A stretch of 48,856 nucleotides of DNA from Bacteroidales bacterium (GCA_028277395.1 JANQGJ010000051.1:1-48856), one strand, 5' to 3'. Shown: positions 17,708 to 24,310, counted from the stretch's first letter. The notes: generated from the letters alone by a model not told the origin. Numbers and translations are program-made.

Positions 17708-17807
17708 GGGAGCCTCCTTTCTGATGTGTGGAAGCATGTTTTTTGATGTTGCCCCGGCAGCAAAAGCCTGCAACACCTGTTTCAGAATTTTTAAATAAAC
17801 GTAACAT
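17700..17807 (-). CDS. 35-aa small ORF with its own Shine-Dalgarno
   Basis: Small reading frame beginning MLRLFKNSETG, with a Cys-Cys pair (GFCCRGN) and a His/Lys-rich end (KKHASTHQKGG). It starts at ATG 17807 with GGAGG at 17815-17819, 7 nt upstream. Its terminal codons GAT TAA overlap the ATG of the 112-aa gene (ATGATTAA), a layout used for translational coupling. The structured leader at 17826-17891 lies directly before it. It could be a genuine small protein or a regulatory leader peptide. The evidence is start signals and geometry only, since I know no homologue. Confidence 0.45.
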   Translation of the reverse strand: MLRLFKNSETGVAGFCCRGNIKKHASTHQKGGSHD

Positions 17808-17825
17808 TTAAATTCCTCCAATGAA

Positions 17826-17891
17826 AAAACCCGCTACGCACAAACCAGGCTCGCCAGAACCTGTCCGCCGAAGCGGAACGCAGCGGGTTTT
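17826..17891 (-). promoter_or_regulatory. branched RNA hairpin leader with U-tract (attenuator-like)
   Basis: On the minus strand an outer stem pairs AAAACCCGCT with AGCGGGTTTT (17882-17891 with 17826-17835), extendable by three pairs including one G-U. Inside sit two hairpins: TCCGC-TTCG-GCGGA (17864-17877, a stable UUCG tetraloop) and CAGG/CCTG (17846-17863). The outer stem runs into six Us (17824-17829), as an intrinsic terminator would, and the small ORF's GGAGG follows within 10 nt. This looks like either an attenuator or a terminator reused as a leader. Confidence 0.5.
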
Positions 17892-17949
17892 CCCTATGTA
17901 GAAATTGTTAATAATCATTATTTTGGCGAATTATGTTTGATTAACGCTA

Positions 17950-17957
17950 CAAAGATA
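17950..17957 (-). promoter_or_regulatory. possible -7 element for the structured leader
   Basis: CAAAGATA on the plus strand, i.e. TATCTTTG on the minus strand, matches TAnnTTTG. No TTTG is found at the expected -33 distance. If used, the transcript would start near 17943 and carry the branched leader plus both small ORFs. Confidence 0.35.
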
Positions 17958-17983
17958 GGGATTTTTGGGGAGATTTTTTTGGT

Positions 17984-18185
17984 GTGTGATATCTAACCAA
18001 AACAACAAAATATTGATCAGCGGAGCAGAAGGTTGTTGGGGTTGTTGTTCACGCGTTACACTTCGTTAAACGCGCGATAGTTGGGGGCAAAAGGTTGTTG
18101 TTCAGGTGTTAGACTTCGTTAAATGCGCGGTGGTTGGGTGTAAGGCACGCATTACACTATGTTAAATGCGCGCTAGTTGGGGGGG
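17984..18185. repeat. hairpin repeat cluster A (three units)
   Basis: Contains three units of a 40-48 bp intergenic repeat at 18041-18087, 18093-18140 and 18143-18185. Each has a stem of the form GCGTT-ACAC-TTC-GTTA-AACGC followed by a TAGTTGGG-like tail. The stem varies with compensation (GCGTT/AACGC versus GCATT/AATGC). The left flank (from GTGTGATATCTAACC at 17984) is also found at cluster B, 4.27 kb away in the same orientation. Confidence 0.75.
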
Positions 18186-18240
18186 AAATGAACCAAAATA
18201 AGCTACAGTGAAATCAAAAAAAGTAAAAATCAGAAGCCCT

Positions 18241-18280
18241 AATCATTCTTTCACAGGGGTGTCCCTGTGAAAGAATGATT
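18241..18280. terminator. 40-bp perfect palindrome, probable bidirectional terminator
   Basis: Two 18-bp arms (beginning AATCATTCTTTCACAGGG) match perfectly around a GTGT loop. T-rich tracts lie on the plus-strand side (ACTTTTTT) and, farther off, on the minus-strand side. It lies about 90 bp past the end of the TonB receptor gene. Such a long perfect stem is unusual for a simple terminator. Confidence 0.5.
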
Positions 18281-18368
18281 AAACTTTTTTATTTAATCTA
18301 AATGGTATACTTTTGAATTTAGATACTGGTATACTTTTCGATTAATATAAACAAACTATATCAAATGT

Positions 18369-20789
18369 TTAAAATTTACTGAATCTAATCCCAAAATTAA
18401 TGGTTCTGGGCTGACGCGGCCCGTAAACGTATCCTGCATCACGATAAATGCCTCTGTCAAAATCATCCTGATATTGGTTAAAAATGTTTTTTACACCAGT
18501 ATAGATTAGCAATTCTGTCTGGTGGTTTTTGGCTAAATCAAAAGCATAGGAGAACTGTAAATCAACCGTCAGGAAGTCTTTCGTTTTTTCCAATCGTTCA
18601 CCAACGATAACATCGCCTTCCTGTATGGTTCCGTTTGCAAGGGCTTCGTCATAATCTTCCTGAGAAAGGCCGAAATGAGGAACATACATCGAACCGGTAT
18701 AATTGAGCGATAAGTTGGCGCTAAAATGGCTATTCGGGTTCCATATAATTATGGCATAACCATATTGGTTTGGGGTGCGCATGAAATCTTTCGATACGCT
18801 GGTTGAATCCTCTCCCCAGGCCTGCGGAGATTCAAATGCACTTTTTTGAAGGGTAAACCCTATTTGAGTTTCCAGTTTTTTTGTAATGAAGGACTTAAAC
18901 TCAATGTTAGCTCCGGCAACATAAGCCCCATCTTCGGCATTTACGCGTAAATAAACAAAATCGCCATCATCTTCGGGGTCGTAAAACTCATCGGAGAAGG
19001 GGTCAACAAGTTTTGTGTAAAACCCTTCAACCAAGAAAAAGGAGGGGACGTTTCCAATTGAAAAGTCCGTATTTAACGAAGTAGTAAACGCGTGTGATGT
19101 TTCCTGTTGTAAATCGTCAGAATTTATATGTTCTACCCTGTTTGCGTTTATCAGTTCAATATGCAGGTCTTCGTTAAAAACCTGTGGCGCACGATAGCCT
19201 TTTGCATATCCGGCCCTTATTCTGATATCCGGGGTAATTTTGTATAACAGGTTAACCCGCGGCACAAAAACACCATTGCTAAGGTCTCCATTATTTTCTT
19301 CGCTGTGTTCTTGGTCTCTGATAATGTAATAGTCATATCTGATGCCTGCTGAAAGATTGAACTTTTCTGATTTCCAGTCCTGTTGAACAAACGAACCCAA
19401 CGTATTTACATACTGGTTGGTAAGTGTGGTATTGGCATCCCCGTTGGCTCCAAGTTTCGTGTCGTTCAGGTTGTCGTTGGTGTTGTCGATACCAAATATG
19501 GTTGAAGATGAAGGGAACAGGAATTTTGTTGAGTTAATTACATACTGGGCACCCAGCGAGGAAGTCAGATTTGTTGTGTAGCCATAGGCATCAGGGTCTT
19601 GTTCGGCCCCGTAGTATGAGTCACGGTCAACCTTCTGGGCCGATGCATATACTGAAAGTTTATCATTTTTGCTGTTCGTATATAGCTCATAAGTCAGGTT
19701 TCCCCCTGTAATCAAGTGTTGCAGTTGTTCTGCAATGTCTGCTTCATGGGGTAGATATTCCAGCTTGTTGCCGCCGCGTCTGAATTCATCTATGCGATAA
19801 CCATCGAGTGAAATTTTACTTTTAGCGCCCGGTTTGTAAAAAGCATTAAACCCAAAGGTGGTATTTTTTATTTCAACCAATTCTGTAAAATCGTCATCGT
19901 TGGCATCATATGGATCACGATTCCGGTACGTTGCATAAACATAACCCCCTGTTTTTCTGTCGTCAGATACTACCGAAGCATTTACGTTCAATTGCTGATC
20001 CGGGGCGGGAGCGACACCATCTGTATTGCCAGCTCCGATAATACCAAACCGGTAATCCACTTCCAGTGAGTTTTGTAAACTCTCTTTGGTAATAATATTC
20101 ACTGTCCCGGCGATGGCATTTCCACCGAACAAGGTAGAGCCACCCCCGCGCACTATCTCCAGACGTTCAATCATATTTGCCGGTATTAGTTCCAGTCCGT
20201 AAACTCCTGCAAGCCCGCTAAAAACAGGCCGGCTGTTCATTAGTATCTGCGTATAAGCCCCTTCCAAACCATTCATACGCAATTGAGAAAAGCCACAGTT
20301 CTGACAGTTTGTTTCAGTTCTCAGTCCGGGTGTAAAACATACGCCTTCGGACAGATTAGTAGATTGTGTAATCTTAAATAGTTTCGGACTTAAAGAAGTG
20401 ACTACTACAGGGGCTTCATTCCTGTTTAACTGGTTACGGTCGGCACTCACCACCACTTCATCAAGGTTAAAAACATCCTCTTCCACTATAAATTTGATCT
20501 CGACAGTTTTGTTGCTTTCGGCTGTAAATTCGCGTGTGCTGGTTTTATAACCCATTCCACTCACCCTTACCGTGTATTTGCCTTCGGGTATATCTATTAT
20601 TTGAAAATGGCCTGTAGCATCGGTGGTTGTACCTAAAGTGCTGCCATCAATAGATACGTTGATAAATGGTACATGTTCTCCATTGCATTGTACATCACCA
20701 ATCAGATTGGCGTCGGTGTGTTTTTGCTGAGCATTAATATTGGTCAAGCCCAATAATGAAATAAAAAAAAGTATATATATTTTGTTCAT
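18369..20789 (-). CDS. TonB-dependent outer-membrane receptor (probable metal/metallophore uptake)
   Basis: An 806-residue protein. The signal peptide is MNKIYILFFISLLGLTNINA. Then come a carboxypeptidase-regulatory-like domain (about 25-110, NVSIDGSTLGTTTDATGHF), a plug domain (about 120-240) with RMNGLEGAYTQILMNSRPV and IVRGGGSTLFGGNAIAGTV, and a 22-strand-type barrel ending in an aromatic residue (GIRFSKF). A cysteine pair in the plug (NCQNCGF) is notable and could bind metal or form a disulfide. It sits 96 bp after the His-rich membrane protein gene, behind a DtxR-family regulator in the same direction. No separate promoter was found, so it is probably the last gene of a metal-responsive operon. 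The substrate is inferred only from context. Confidence 0.9.
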   Translation of the reverse strand: MNKIYILFFISLLGLTNINAQQKHTDANLIGDVQCNGEHVPFINVSIDGSTLGTTTDATGHFQIIDIPEGKYTVRVSGMGYKTSTREFTAESNKTVEIKFIVEEDVFNLDEVVVSADRNQLNRNEAPVVVTSLSPKLFKITQSTNLSEGVCFTPGLRTETNCQNCGFSQLRMNGLEGAYTQILMNSRPVFSGLAGVYGLELIPANMIERLEIVRGGGSTLFGGNAIAGTVNIITKESLQNSLEVDYRFGIIGAGNTDGVAPAPDQQLNVNASVVSDDRKTGGYVYATYRNRDPYDANDDDFTELVEIKNTTFGFNAFYKPGAKSKISLDGYRIDEFRRGGNKLEYLPHEADIAEQLQHLITGGNLTYELYTNSKNDKLSVYASAQKVDRDSYYGAEQDPDAYGYTTNLTSSLGAQYVINSTKFLFPSSSTIFGIDNTNDNLNDTKLGANGDANTTLTNQYVNTLGSFVQQDWKSEKFNLSAGIRYDYYIIRDQEHSEENNGDLSNGVFVPRVNLLYKITPDIRIRAGYAKGYRAPQVFNEDLHIELINANRVEHINSDDLQQETSHAFTTSLNTDFSIGNVPSFFLVEGFYTKLVDPFSDEFYDPEDDGDFVYLRVNAEDGAYVAGANIEFKSFITKKLETQIGFTLQKSAFESPQAWGEDSTSVSKDFMRTPNQYGYAIIIWNPNSHFSANLSLNYTGSMYVPHFGLSQEDYDEALANGTIQEGDVIVGERLEKTKDFLTVDLQFSYAFDLAKNHQTELLIYTGVKNIFNQYQDDFDRGIYRDAGYVYGPRQPRTINFGIRFSKF

Positions 20790-20885
20790 GGTTATCGATT
20801 ATTTAAACTTACAGAGTATATCATCCATGTAATTGTTTTGTAAAAACTAATTTTATTTTAAGTAAATGTTTTGAATTAAAGTGCT

Positions 20886-21257
20886 TTACTCAAAAAAAGG
20901 AGGGGATTTGTTCTTTAATCGATCATAACCTAATTGTAAGAATAACGAACCAGGCCTTTCTGTAAAAGGAGTATGGGAATTCCTGATCGGGTAAAAAATT
21001 GCTGTGGCAAAAAATAAGAACAATAACTCAGCCTTACTTAGCAGTAGTATTTCGTTTTTGGTATGTCTATGATTGGTTACCGGGTCCGGGTAGTCTGTTT
21101 TTGTGTAAGGGTGTGCATGTGTTATAATGTTTCCGTTGGCCAGGATGTGCGTATGTGTATAAACAGCTTTGTTGTAAACCTGAAACAAGAATGCCAGCAA
21201 TAACAAGCTTGTTGCTATTGATCTCAAAAGAGTATGTATGAATCGGTTTAAGGGCAT
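20886..21257 (-). CDS. His-rich small membrane protein of a metal operon
   Basis: A 123-residue protein with two predicted membrane segments (about 12-30 and 76-92). Between them is a histidine-rich loop: THTHILANGNIITHAHPY, then NHRHTKNE about 15 residues later. Eight histidines in about 35 residues strongly suggests metal binding, probably on the periplasmic side. I do not recognise a named family. It lies 15 bp after the DtxR-family regulator and 96 bp before the TonB receptor gene, so it is probably cotranscribed with both. It may buffer, sense or hand over a divalent metal taken up by the receptor; that is inference. Confidence 0.7.
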   Translation of the reverse strand: MPLNRFIHTLLRSIATSLLLLAFLFQVYNKAVYTHTHILANGNIITHAHPYTKTDYPDPVTNHRHTKNEILLLSKAELLFLFFATAIFYPIRNSHTPFTERPGSLFLQLGYDRLKNKSPPFFE

Positions 21258-21272
21258 CCGTTTTCCGGGTTT

Positions 21273-21932
21273 TTATTGTTTTTTTTGAACGTAAATGTAA
21301 TTCGAAATCTCTTTGTTTATCACTATTATTCGATTATTGACAGTAATTTCTGTCATCTTACCTGATTCATACTGTTTCACAACTTTGATGCCTGCCCCCG
21401 GTTCAATTTGATTTGAAGCACAAAAGTCAAAAAAAACCTCACTGCTCCCGAATAATCGTGTTATCATATAATTCGCACCTGATGGGGCAATTGAAATAAC
21501 TATGCTATTTTTGCTTACAGATATTTGTCCCTTTTTATCCGGGATAGGGTCTCCATGCGGGTCGATAGCCGGGTGGTCTAAATAATCATATATCTTGTCT
21601 GCAAGAAAATCGGAAGTGGCGTGTTCCAGGTGTTCGGCAGCGCTATGTATCTCATGTAGAGAAAGATTAAGGGTTTTGTATAAAAACGTTTCCCAAAGCC
21701 TGTGTTTTCGGATCAGATTAAGAGCAAGTTTATTACCTTTTGGAGTAAGGTTTAAGGGTTTGTATTTGGTGTAATAAACCAGTTTCTTAGCATCCAGCTT
21801 TCTCGCCATATCAGTTGCAGCAGCTTTTGTAATATTCAGTAAGCCCGCCAGAGTGCTAAGTTTAGTGTCCGACTCAGGGTGTTTTCCCTGGGTATATACT
21901 GTTTTTACAAAATTCTCAATCGAAATCGACAT
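21273..21932 (-). CDS. DtxR/MntR-family metal-dependent repressor
   Basis: About 219 residues from ATG 21932. It has a winged-helix N-terminal domain (SIENFVKTVY, LAGLLNITKAAATDMARKL), a dimerisation/metal domain (RKHRLWETFL, EIHSAAEHLEHATSDFLADKI, where His and Glu ligands cluster; DPHGDPIP) and a FeoA/SH3-like C-terminal domain (about 140-210). The regulator should repress when loaded with Mn or Fe(II). A longer frame starts at GTG 21965, but that codon lies within the predicted operator, so ATG 21932 is favoured. A promoter and an overlapping palindrome lie directly upstream and suggest autoregulation of the whole operon. Which metal is sensed cannot be read from sequence alone. Confidence 0.9.
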   Translation of the reverse strand: MSISIENFVKTVYTQGKHPESDTKLSTLAGLLNITKAAATDMARKLDAKKLVYYTKYKPLNLTPKGNKLALNLIRKHRLWETFLYKTLNLSLHEIHSAAEHLEHATSDFLADKIYDYLDHPAIDPHGDPIPDKKGQISVSKNSIVISIAPSGANYMITRLFGSSEVFFDFCASNQIEPGAGIKVVKQYESGKMTEITVNNRIIVINKEISNYIYVQKKQ

Positions 21933-21953
21933 ATTCAAATCGTTTAACAATAT

Positions 21954-21971
21954 AATTAAGCACACTTAATT
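21954..21971 (-). promoter_or_regulatory. predicted operator of the DtxR-family regulator
   Basis: Perfect palindrome AATTAAG-N4-CTTAATT (AATTAAGTGTGCTTAATT on the minus strand). It starts about 8 bp downstream of the -7 box, right at the expected transcription start and within the 5' leader. This position suits steric repression. Confidence 0.65.
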
Positions 21972-21978
21972 ATAGTAG

Positions 21979-22009
21979 CAAAATTACTTAATTTATTTGA
22001 TCTGACAAA
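21979..22009 (-). promoter_or_regulatory. predicted promoter of the metal operon
   Basis: On the minus strand, TTTG (22009-22006), exactly 19 bp, then TAATTTTG (21986-21979). This is a full match to TTTG-N19-TAnnTTTG. It is about 47 bp before the regulator ATG and abuts the palindromic operator. Confidence 0.7.
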
Positions 22010-22250
22010 CTTTATGTAATATTATTTTGAAGAGGGTATTCTTTTTATCGACTAATCAATGTACCGTCGATTTTAGGTTTGGCGCTAAGTCTCGTGTATT
22101 GCTAAACAATTTATTTGTTATATCGGGCTATCTCCACCAGAGAGAAAGTCCGGAACCAGTGCGACAGAGAAAAATAGTATTAGTAAACAAGGTTAGTCTG
22201 TTTTTCTATTTATGTTGGCATATAATAATGGCTGGAATATGAGGTTGTAG
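22010..22250. other. intergenic stretch between metal operon and repeat cluster B
   Basis: No credible gene. A 71-codon plus-strand frame begins at TTG and has no recognisable features. A short segment near 22141-22175 recalls RNase P RNA motifs but is too short to call. Confidence 0.4.
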
Positions 22251-22390
22251 GTGTGATATCTAACCAAAACAACAAAAAATTGATCAGCGAAGCAAAAGGT
22301 TGTTGTTCACGCGTTACACTTCGTTAAACGCGAGATAGTTGGGGGGTGGGGTAAGGTACCCATTACACTATGTTAAATGCGCGCTAGTTG
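22251..22390. repeat. hairpin repeat cluster B (two units)
   Basis: Direct repeat of cluster A: the same left flank from 22251, then a unit at 22299-22346 and a second at 22353-22390 that matches the third unit of cluster A nearly base for base. The middle unit of A is absent. A and B bracket the metal operon plus its intergenic DNA. B ends 6 bp before the toxin gene stop. Confidence 0.75.
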
Positions 22391-22396
22391 ATTTGA

Positions 22397-22822
22397 TTAT
22401 TGGTCTTGCTTTAATGTTTCAATAAACTGCCTGGCTGTAAGAACCGGTATTTTTGATGCCCTGAAATCTTTAAGGTTCCTTGTTATGATTATATCCAGGT
22501 TGTTTTCTATTGCAGTAAAGTATTGTATACTATCTTCAAAGTCAGTGAAAGAATCATCATTTAATGCCAGTCCGATTATTTTGTCATCAAGAGGTAAAAC
22601 TTTTACTATTAGTCTTAGTTTCCTCAGAACTTCTTTAGTTTTTTTGGAGTCTAATTTCCTCATCATAATATAACTTGTATTAGCGATTGTTAATGATGAG
22701 ATACTGATCTCTGTTTTTTTCTGGTCTGCCAGCGAAAACAGAGCTGCGGATTCATGATAATATGGATCTCTGTGTGCTAATAAGTCAATTACGATGTTGG
22801 TGTCAATAAATAGTTTTTTCAT
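22397..22822 (-). CDS. PIN-domain toxin (VapC-like)
   Basis: A 141-residue PIN domain protein. The first catalytic acidic residue is Asp7 in KLFIDTNIVIDLL. Later acidic residues lie in FTDFEDSIQYFTA, and the closing motif is IIITRNLKDF. VapC toxins are Mg-dependent RNases, often cutting tRNA. The start overlaps the antitoxin stop by 4 bp (ATGA), so the pair is translationally coupled. The toxin runs into repeat cluster B, leaving almost no 3' flank. The target RNA is not predictable from sequence. Confidence 0.85.
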   Translation of the reverse strand: MKKLFIDTNIVIDLLAHRDPYYHESAALFSLADQKKTEISISSLTIANTSYIMMRKLDSKKTKEVLRKLRLIVKVLPLDDKIIGLALNDDSFTDFEDSIQYFTAIENNLDIIITRNLKDFRASKIPVLTARQFIETLKQDQ

Positions 22823-23070
22823 TTGTATTTCTCTATCAGATAGTCACCATATTCGTTTTTATAATCATAGTCAGATGGCAGTTCAATCACACCACTAAGA
22901 CTTTCAACCAGGGCAGTGATAGATTCCTCACTATTTGTTTCTTTTTCCCTTGTCAGGCTGTCAAGATAGGCTTCGATCATTTTTGATAAACTCATCTTTT
23001 TACTATTTGCATAAATTTTCGCTCTCTCAATCACATTCTTATTTAATCGTAATGTCAGTTTAGTTTCCAT
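22819..23070 (-). CDS. ribbon-helix-helix antitoxin (DUF6364-like)
   Basis: About 83 residues from ATG 23070. It begins METKLTLRLNKNVIERAKIYA, a ribbon-helix-helix DNA-binding start, followed by SLSKMIEAYLDSLT. The acidic/aromatic C-terminal part (SDYDYKNEYGDYLIEKYK) is expected to wrap the PIN toxin. An alternative TTG start at 23091 lies inside the predicted -7 box and is rejected. It should repress its own promoter by binding the inverted repeat upstream. Confidence 0.8.
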   Translation of the reverse strand: METKLTLRLNKNVIERAKIYANSKKMSLSKMIEAYLDSLTREKETNSEESITALVESLSGVIELPSDYDYKNEYGDYLIEKYK

Positions 23071-23088
23071 TTCAGTATTACTTACGTG

Positions 23089-23119
23089 CAAATATATATA
23101 ATATATACGTCATAACAAA
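23089..23119 (-). promoter_or_regulatory. predicted promoter of the PIN toxin-antitoxin operon
   Basis: On the minus strand, TTTG (23119-23116), exactly 19 bp, then TATATTTG (23096-23089). This is a full consensus match, with a leader of about 12 nt before ATG 23070. Confidence 0.7.
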
Positions 23120-23157
23120 ATTCTAACGAAATAACCTTGTTAGTTATGTTTGTTATG
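23111..23157. promoter_or_regulatory. nested inverted repeat, probable antitoxin operator
   Basis: Outer arms CATAACAAA (23111-23119) and TTTGTTATG (23149-23157); inner arms CTAAC (23123-23127) and GTTAG (23139-23143). The left outer arm contains the -33 TTTG element, so a bound repressor would block the promoter. Confidence 0.5.
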
Positions 23158-23264
23158 AGTTGTTTAATAATCGATATTGTTAATAGTAGGGAAAGAGTTT
23201 GTCATTGTTATTATTGGGGTGGTATCCAGCATAAAACTATTAATTAATAATTGGTTAAGACAGA

Positions 23265-23308
23265 TTGTTATTCACATGTTACATTTTGTTAAACGTGTAA
23301 TAGCTGGG
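23265..23308. repeat. hairpin repeat C (diverged unit)
   Basis: Single diverged copy of the island repeat. The stem ACATGTT pairs with AACGTGT (one U-G pair) around ACAT-TTT-GTTA, ending in a TAGCTGGG tail. Although several bases differ from cluster A, pairing is kept. It lies between the two toxin-antitoxin pairs. Confidence 0.6.
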
Positions 23309-23333
23309 ATTGTTGGAACAAGATTTTTATATG

Positions 23334-23621
23334 CTATAGAATATTATTCAGATCCTGGCTTCCTGTTCTTGCCATAATTTCGACAGTATTTTTATTAATT
23401 TTATAATATATACTGTCAAACCCACAGACACATCGTCTGTAACCTTCTTTGATGTAATCCACTGATTCAAACGCAAATGGTTGTTTAGCTATGATTCCAA
23501 AACAATGAAAAAATGAATCAAAATATTTATCTGCTTGTGCCAGTCCAAATTTTTCAACTCCAAAATGATGAATCAGTATTAAGTCTTCTTTTGCTGAATT
23601 GCTTAGTCTATAACTTGACAT
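23334..23621 (-). CDS. RelE/ParE-family toxin
   Basis: A 95-residue protein with the ParE layout: N-terminal helices (YRLSNSAKEDLILIHHF, KYFDSFFHCFGIIAKQP), then strands (YRRCVCGFDSIYYKI, VEIMARTGSQDLNNIL). ParE members usually end with a GRQD-type motif; here it reads GSQD, so a commonly conserved arginine is replaced by serine and activity may be altered. It overlaps the antitoxin by 14 bp. ParE relatives poison gyrase, while RelE relatives cut mRNA on ribosomes; this protein groups better with ParE by length and motif. Confidence 0.82.
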   Translation of the reverse strand: MSSYRLSNSAKEDLILIHHFGVEKFGLAQADKYFDSFFHCFGIIAKQPFAFESVDYIKEGYRRCVCGFDSIYYKINKNTVEIMARTGSQDLNNIL

Positions 23622-23853
23622 TAAGTCTGGCCTTTGATTCTTCTAATATCTGCTCTTTTGTTTCATCAGTAAAACCGCTGGTTTCAGCCTTTTCCAGTTT
23701 TGCCTTTATCCAATCAATCTGAACCTGTTGTTTCCTGGTTTGCCGTATCAAATCATTTACCAGTTCACTTTTACTCGAATATTCCCCCTTTTCAACCTGT
23801 GATTTTAACCATTCATCATTAGGTTTTGTGAATGATATACTTTGTCGTGCCAT
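23608..23853 (-). CDS. ParD-family antitoxin
   Basis: An 81-residue protein of the CC2985/ParD type. The N-terminal ribbon-helix-helix is ARQSISFTKPNDEWLKSQV...YSSKSELVNDLIRQ, and the helical toxin-binding C-terminus is rich in Lys and Glu (WIKAKLEKAETSGFTDETKEQI). It is coupled to the ParE-like toxin by a 14-bp overlap. A full consensus promoter with an embedded dyad lies just upstream. Confidence 0.85.
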   Translation of the reverse strand: MARQSISFTKPNDEWLKSQVEKGEYSSKSELVNDLIRQTRKQQVQIDWIKAKLEKAETSGFTDETKEQILEESKARLNVKL

Positions 23854-23871
23854 AATTATTTACGTTGTTGA

Positions 23872-23905
23872 TGCAAATATACACCATGTTGGTGTCAGTT
23901 GCAAA
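23872..23905 (-). promoter_or_regulatory. promoter with embedded dyad for the ParD/ParE pair
   Basis: On the minus strand TTTG (23905-23902), 20 bp, TATATTTG (23881-23874). Between the boxes is ACACCA-TGT-TGGTGT (23881-23895), a near-perfect operator for a dimeric ribbon-helix-helix protein. Outer TGCAA/TTGCA arms extend the symmetry. Confidence 0.65.
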
Positions 23906-24069
23906 CTTTGACAACTATATCAACTGTTTCCAATCACCCATAAGTTTGAAACTTGCGGTCCAATATTTATTTACGACAACAAACTTTATACAATTAAAAA
24001 CTGAATTACCTTCATGAAAATCCGGTTAAAAGAGGATTCGTTAATGAGGCACATGAATATGAATAAAGT

Positions 24070-24190
24070 AGTGCGGCTGATCATTGTAACCAAAAGGGTA
24101 AAAGGTTGTTGTTCATGCGTTACACTTCGTTAAACGCGCGATAGTTGGGTATAAATACATTAGTGCAGCTGATCATTGTAACCAAAAGGG
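24070..24190. repeat. hairpin repeat D flanked by 29-bp direct repeats
   Basis: One unit of the island repeat (24103-24149; stem GCGTT/AACGC). It is bracketed by two nearly identical 29-bp direct repeats at 24070-24098 and 24162-24190 (core CTGATCATTGTAACCAAAAG). The arrangement could be a duplication around the unit or part of a longer repeat. It marks the right end of the repeat-punctuated island. Confidence 0.65.
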
Positions 24191-24310
24191 ATATGTTGAT
24201 GTTGTGTTTATTGGTTAGTGCTATCATAAGTTGTGAATTCACATTAAATATTATTTCCACAAGTTGCAAATTTGCGGTTGTAATAATGTGTAACAAACAG
24301 ATTCTACGTT

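Noticed and set aside
17369..17821. 150-codon version of the hypothetical protein starting at TTG 17821
   Set aside because: The first 38 codons overlap the better-supported 35-codon ORF, and ATG 17707 has a near-perfect ribosome-binding site.
22141..22175. Short similarity to RNase P RNA motifs (GAAAGTCCGG and a later CAGTGCGACAGAGAAA)
   Set aside because: The two motifs are much too close together and the remaining RNase P structure is absent; it is too short to call an RNA gene or remnant.
22027..22242. 71-codon plus-strand ORF
   Set aside because: TTG start, no domain, no start signal, and it lies in a promoter/repeat region.
23177..23377. 66-codon plus-strand ORF across repeat C
   Set aside because: It is a translation of the repeat itself and overlaps the ParE-like gene on the other strand.
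17984..24190. Calling the hairpin repeats integron attC sites
   Set aside because: The GTTRRRY core is present, but no matching RYYYAAC partner at a consistent distance and no integrase gene is in the window. Kept only as a hypothesis.
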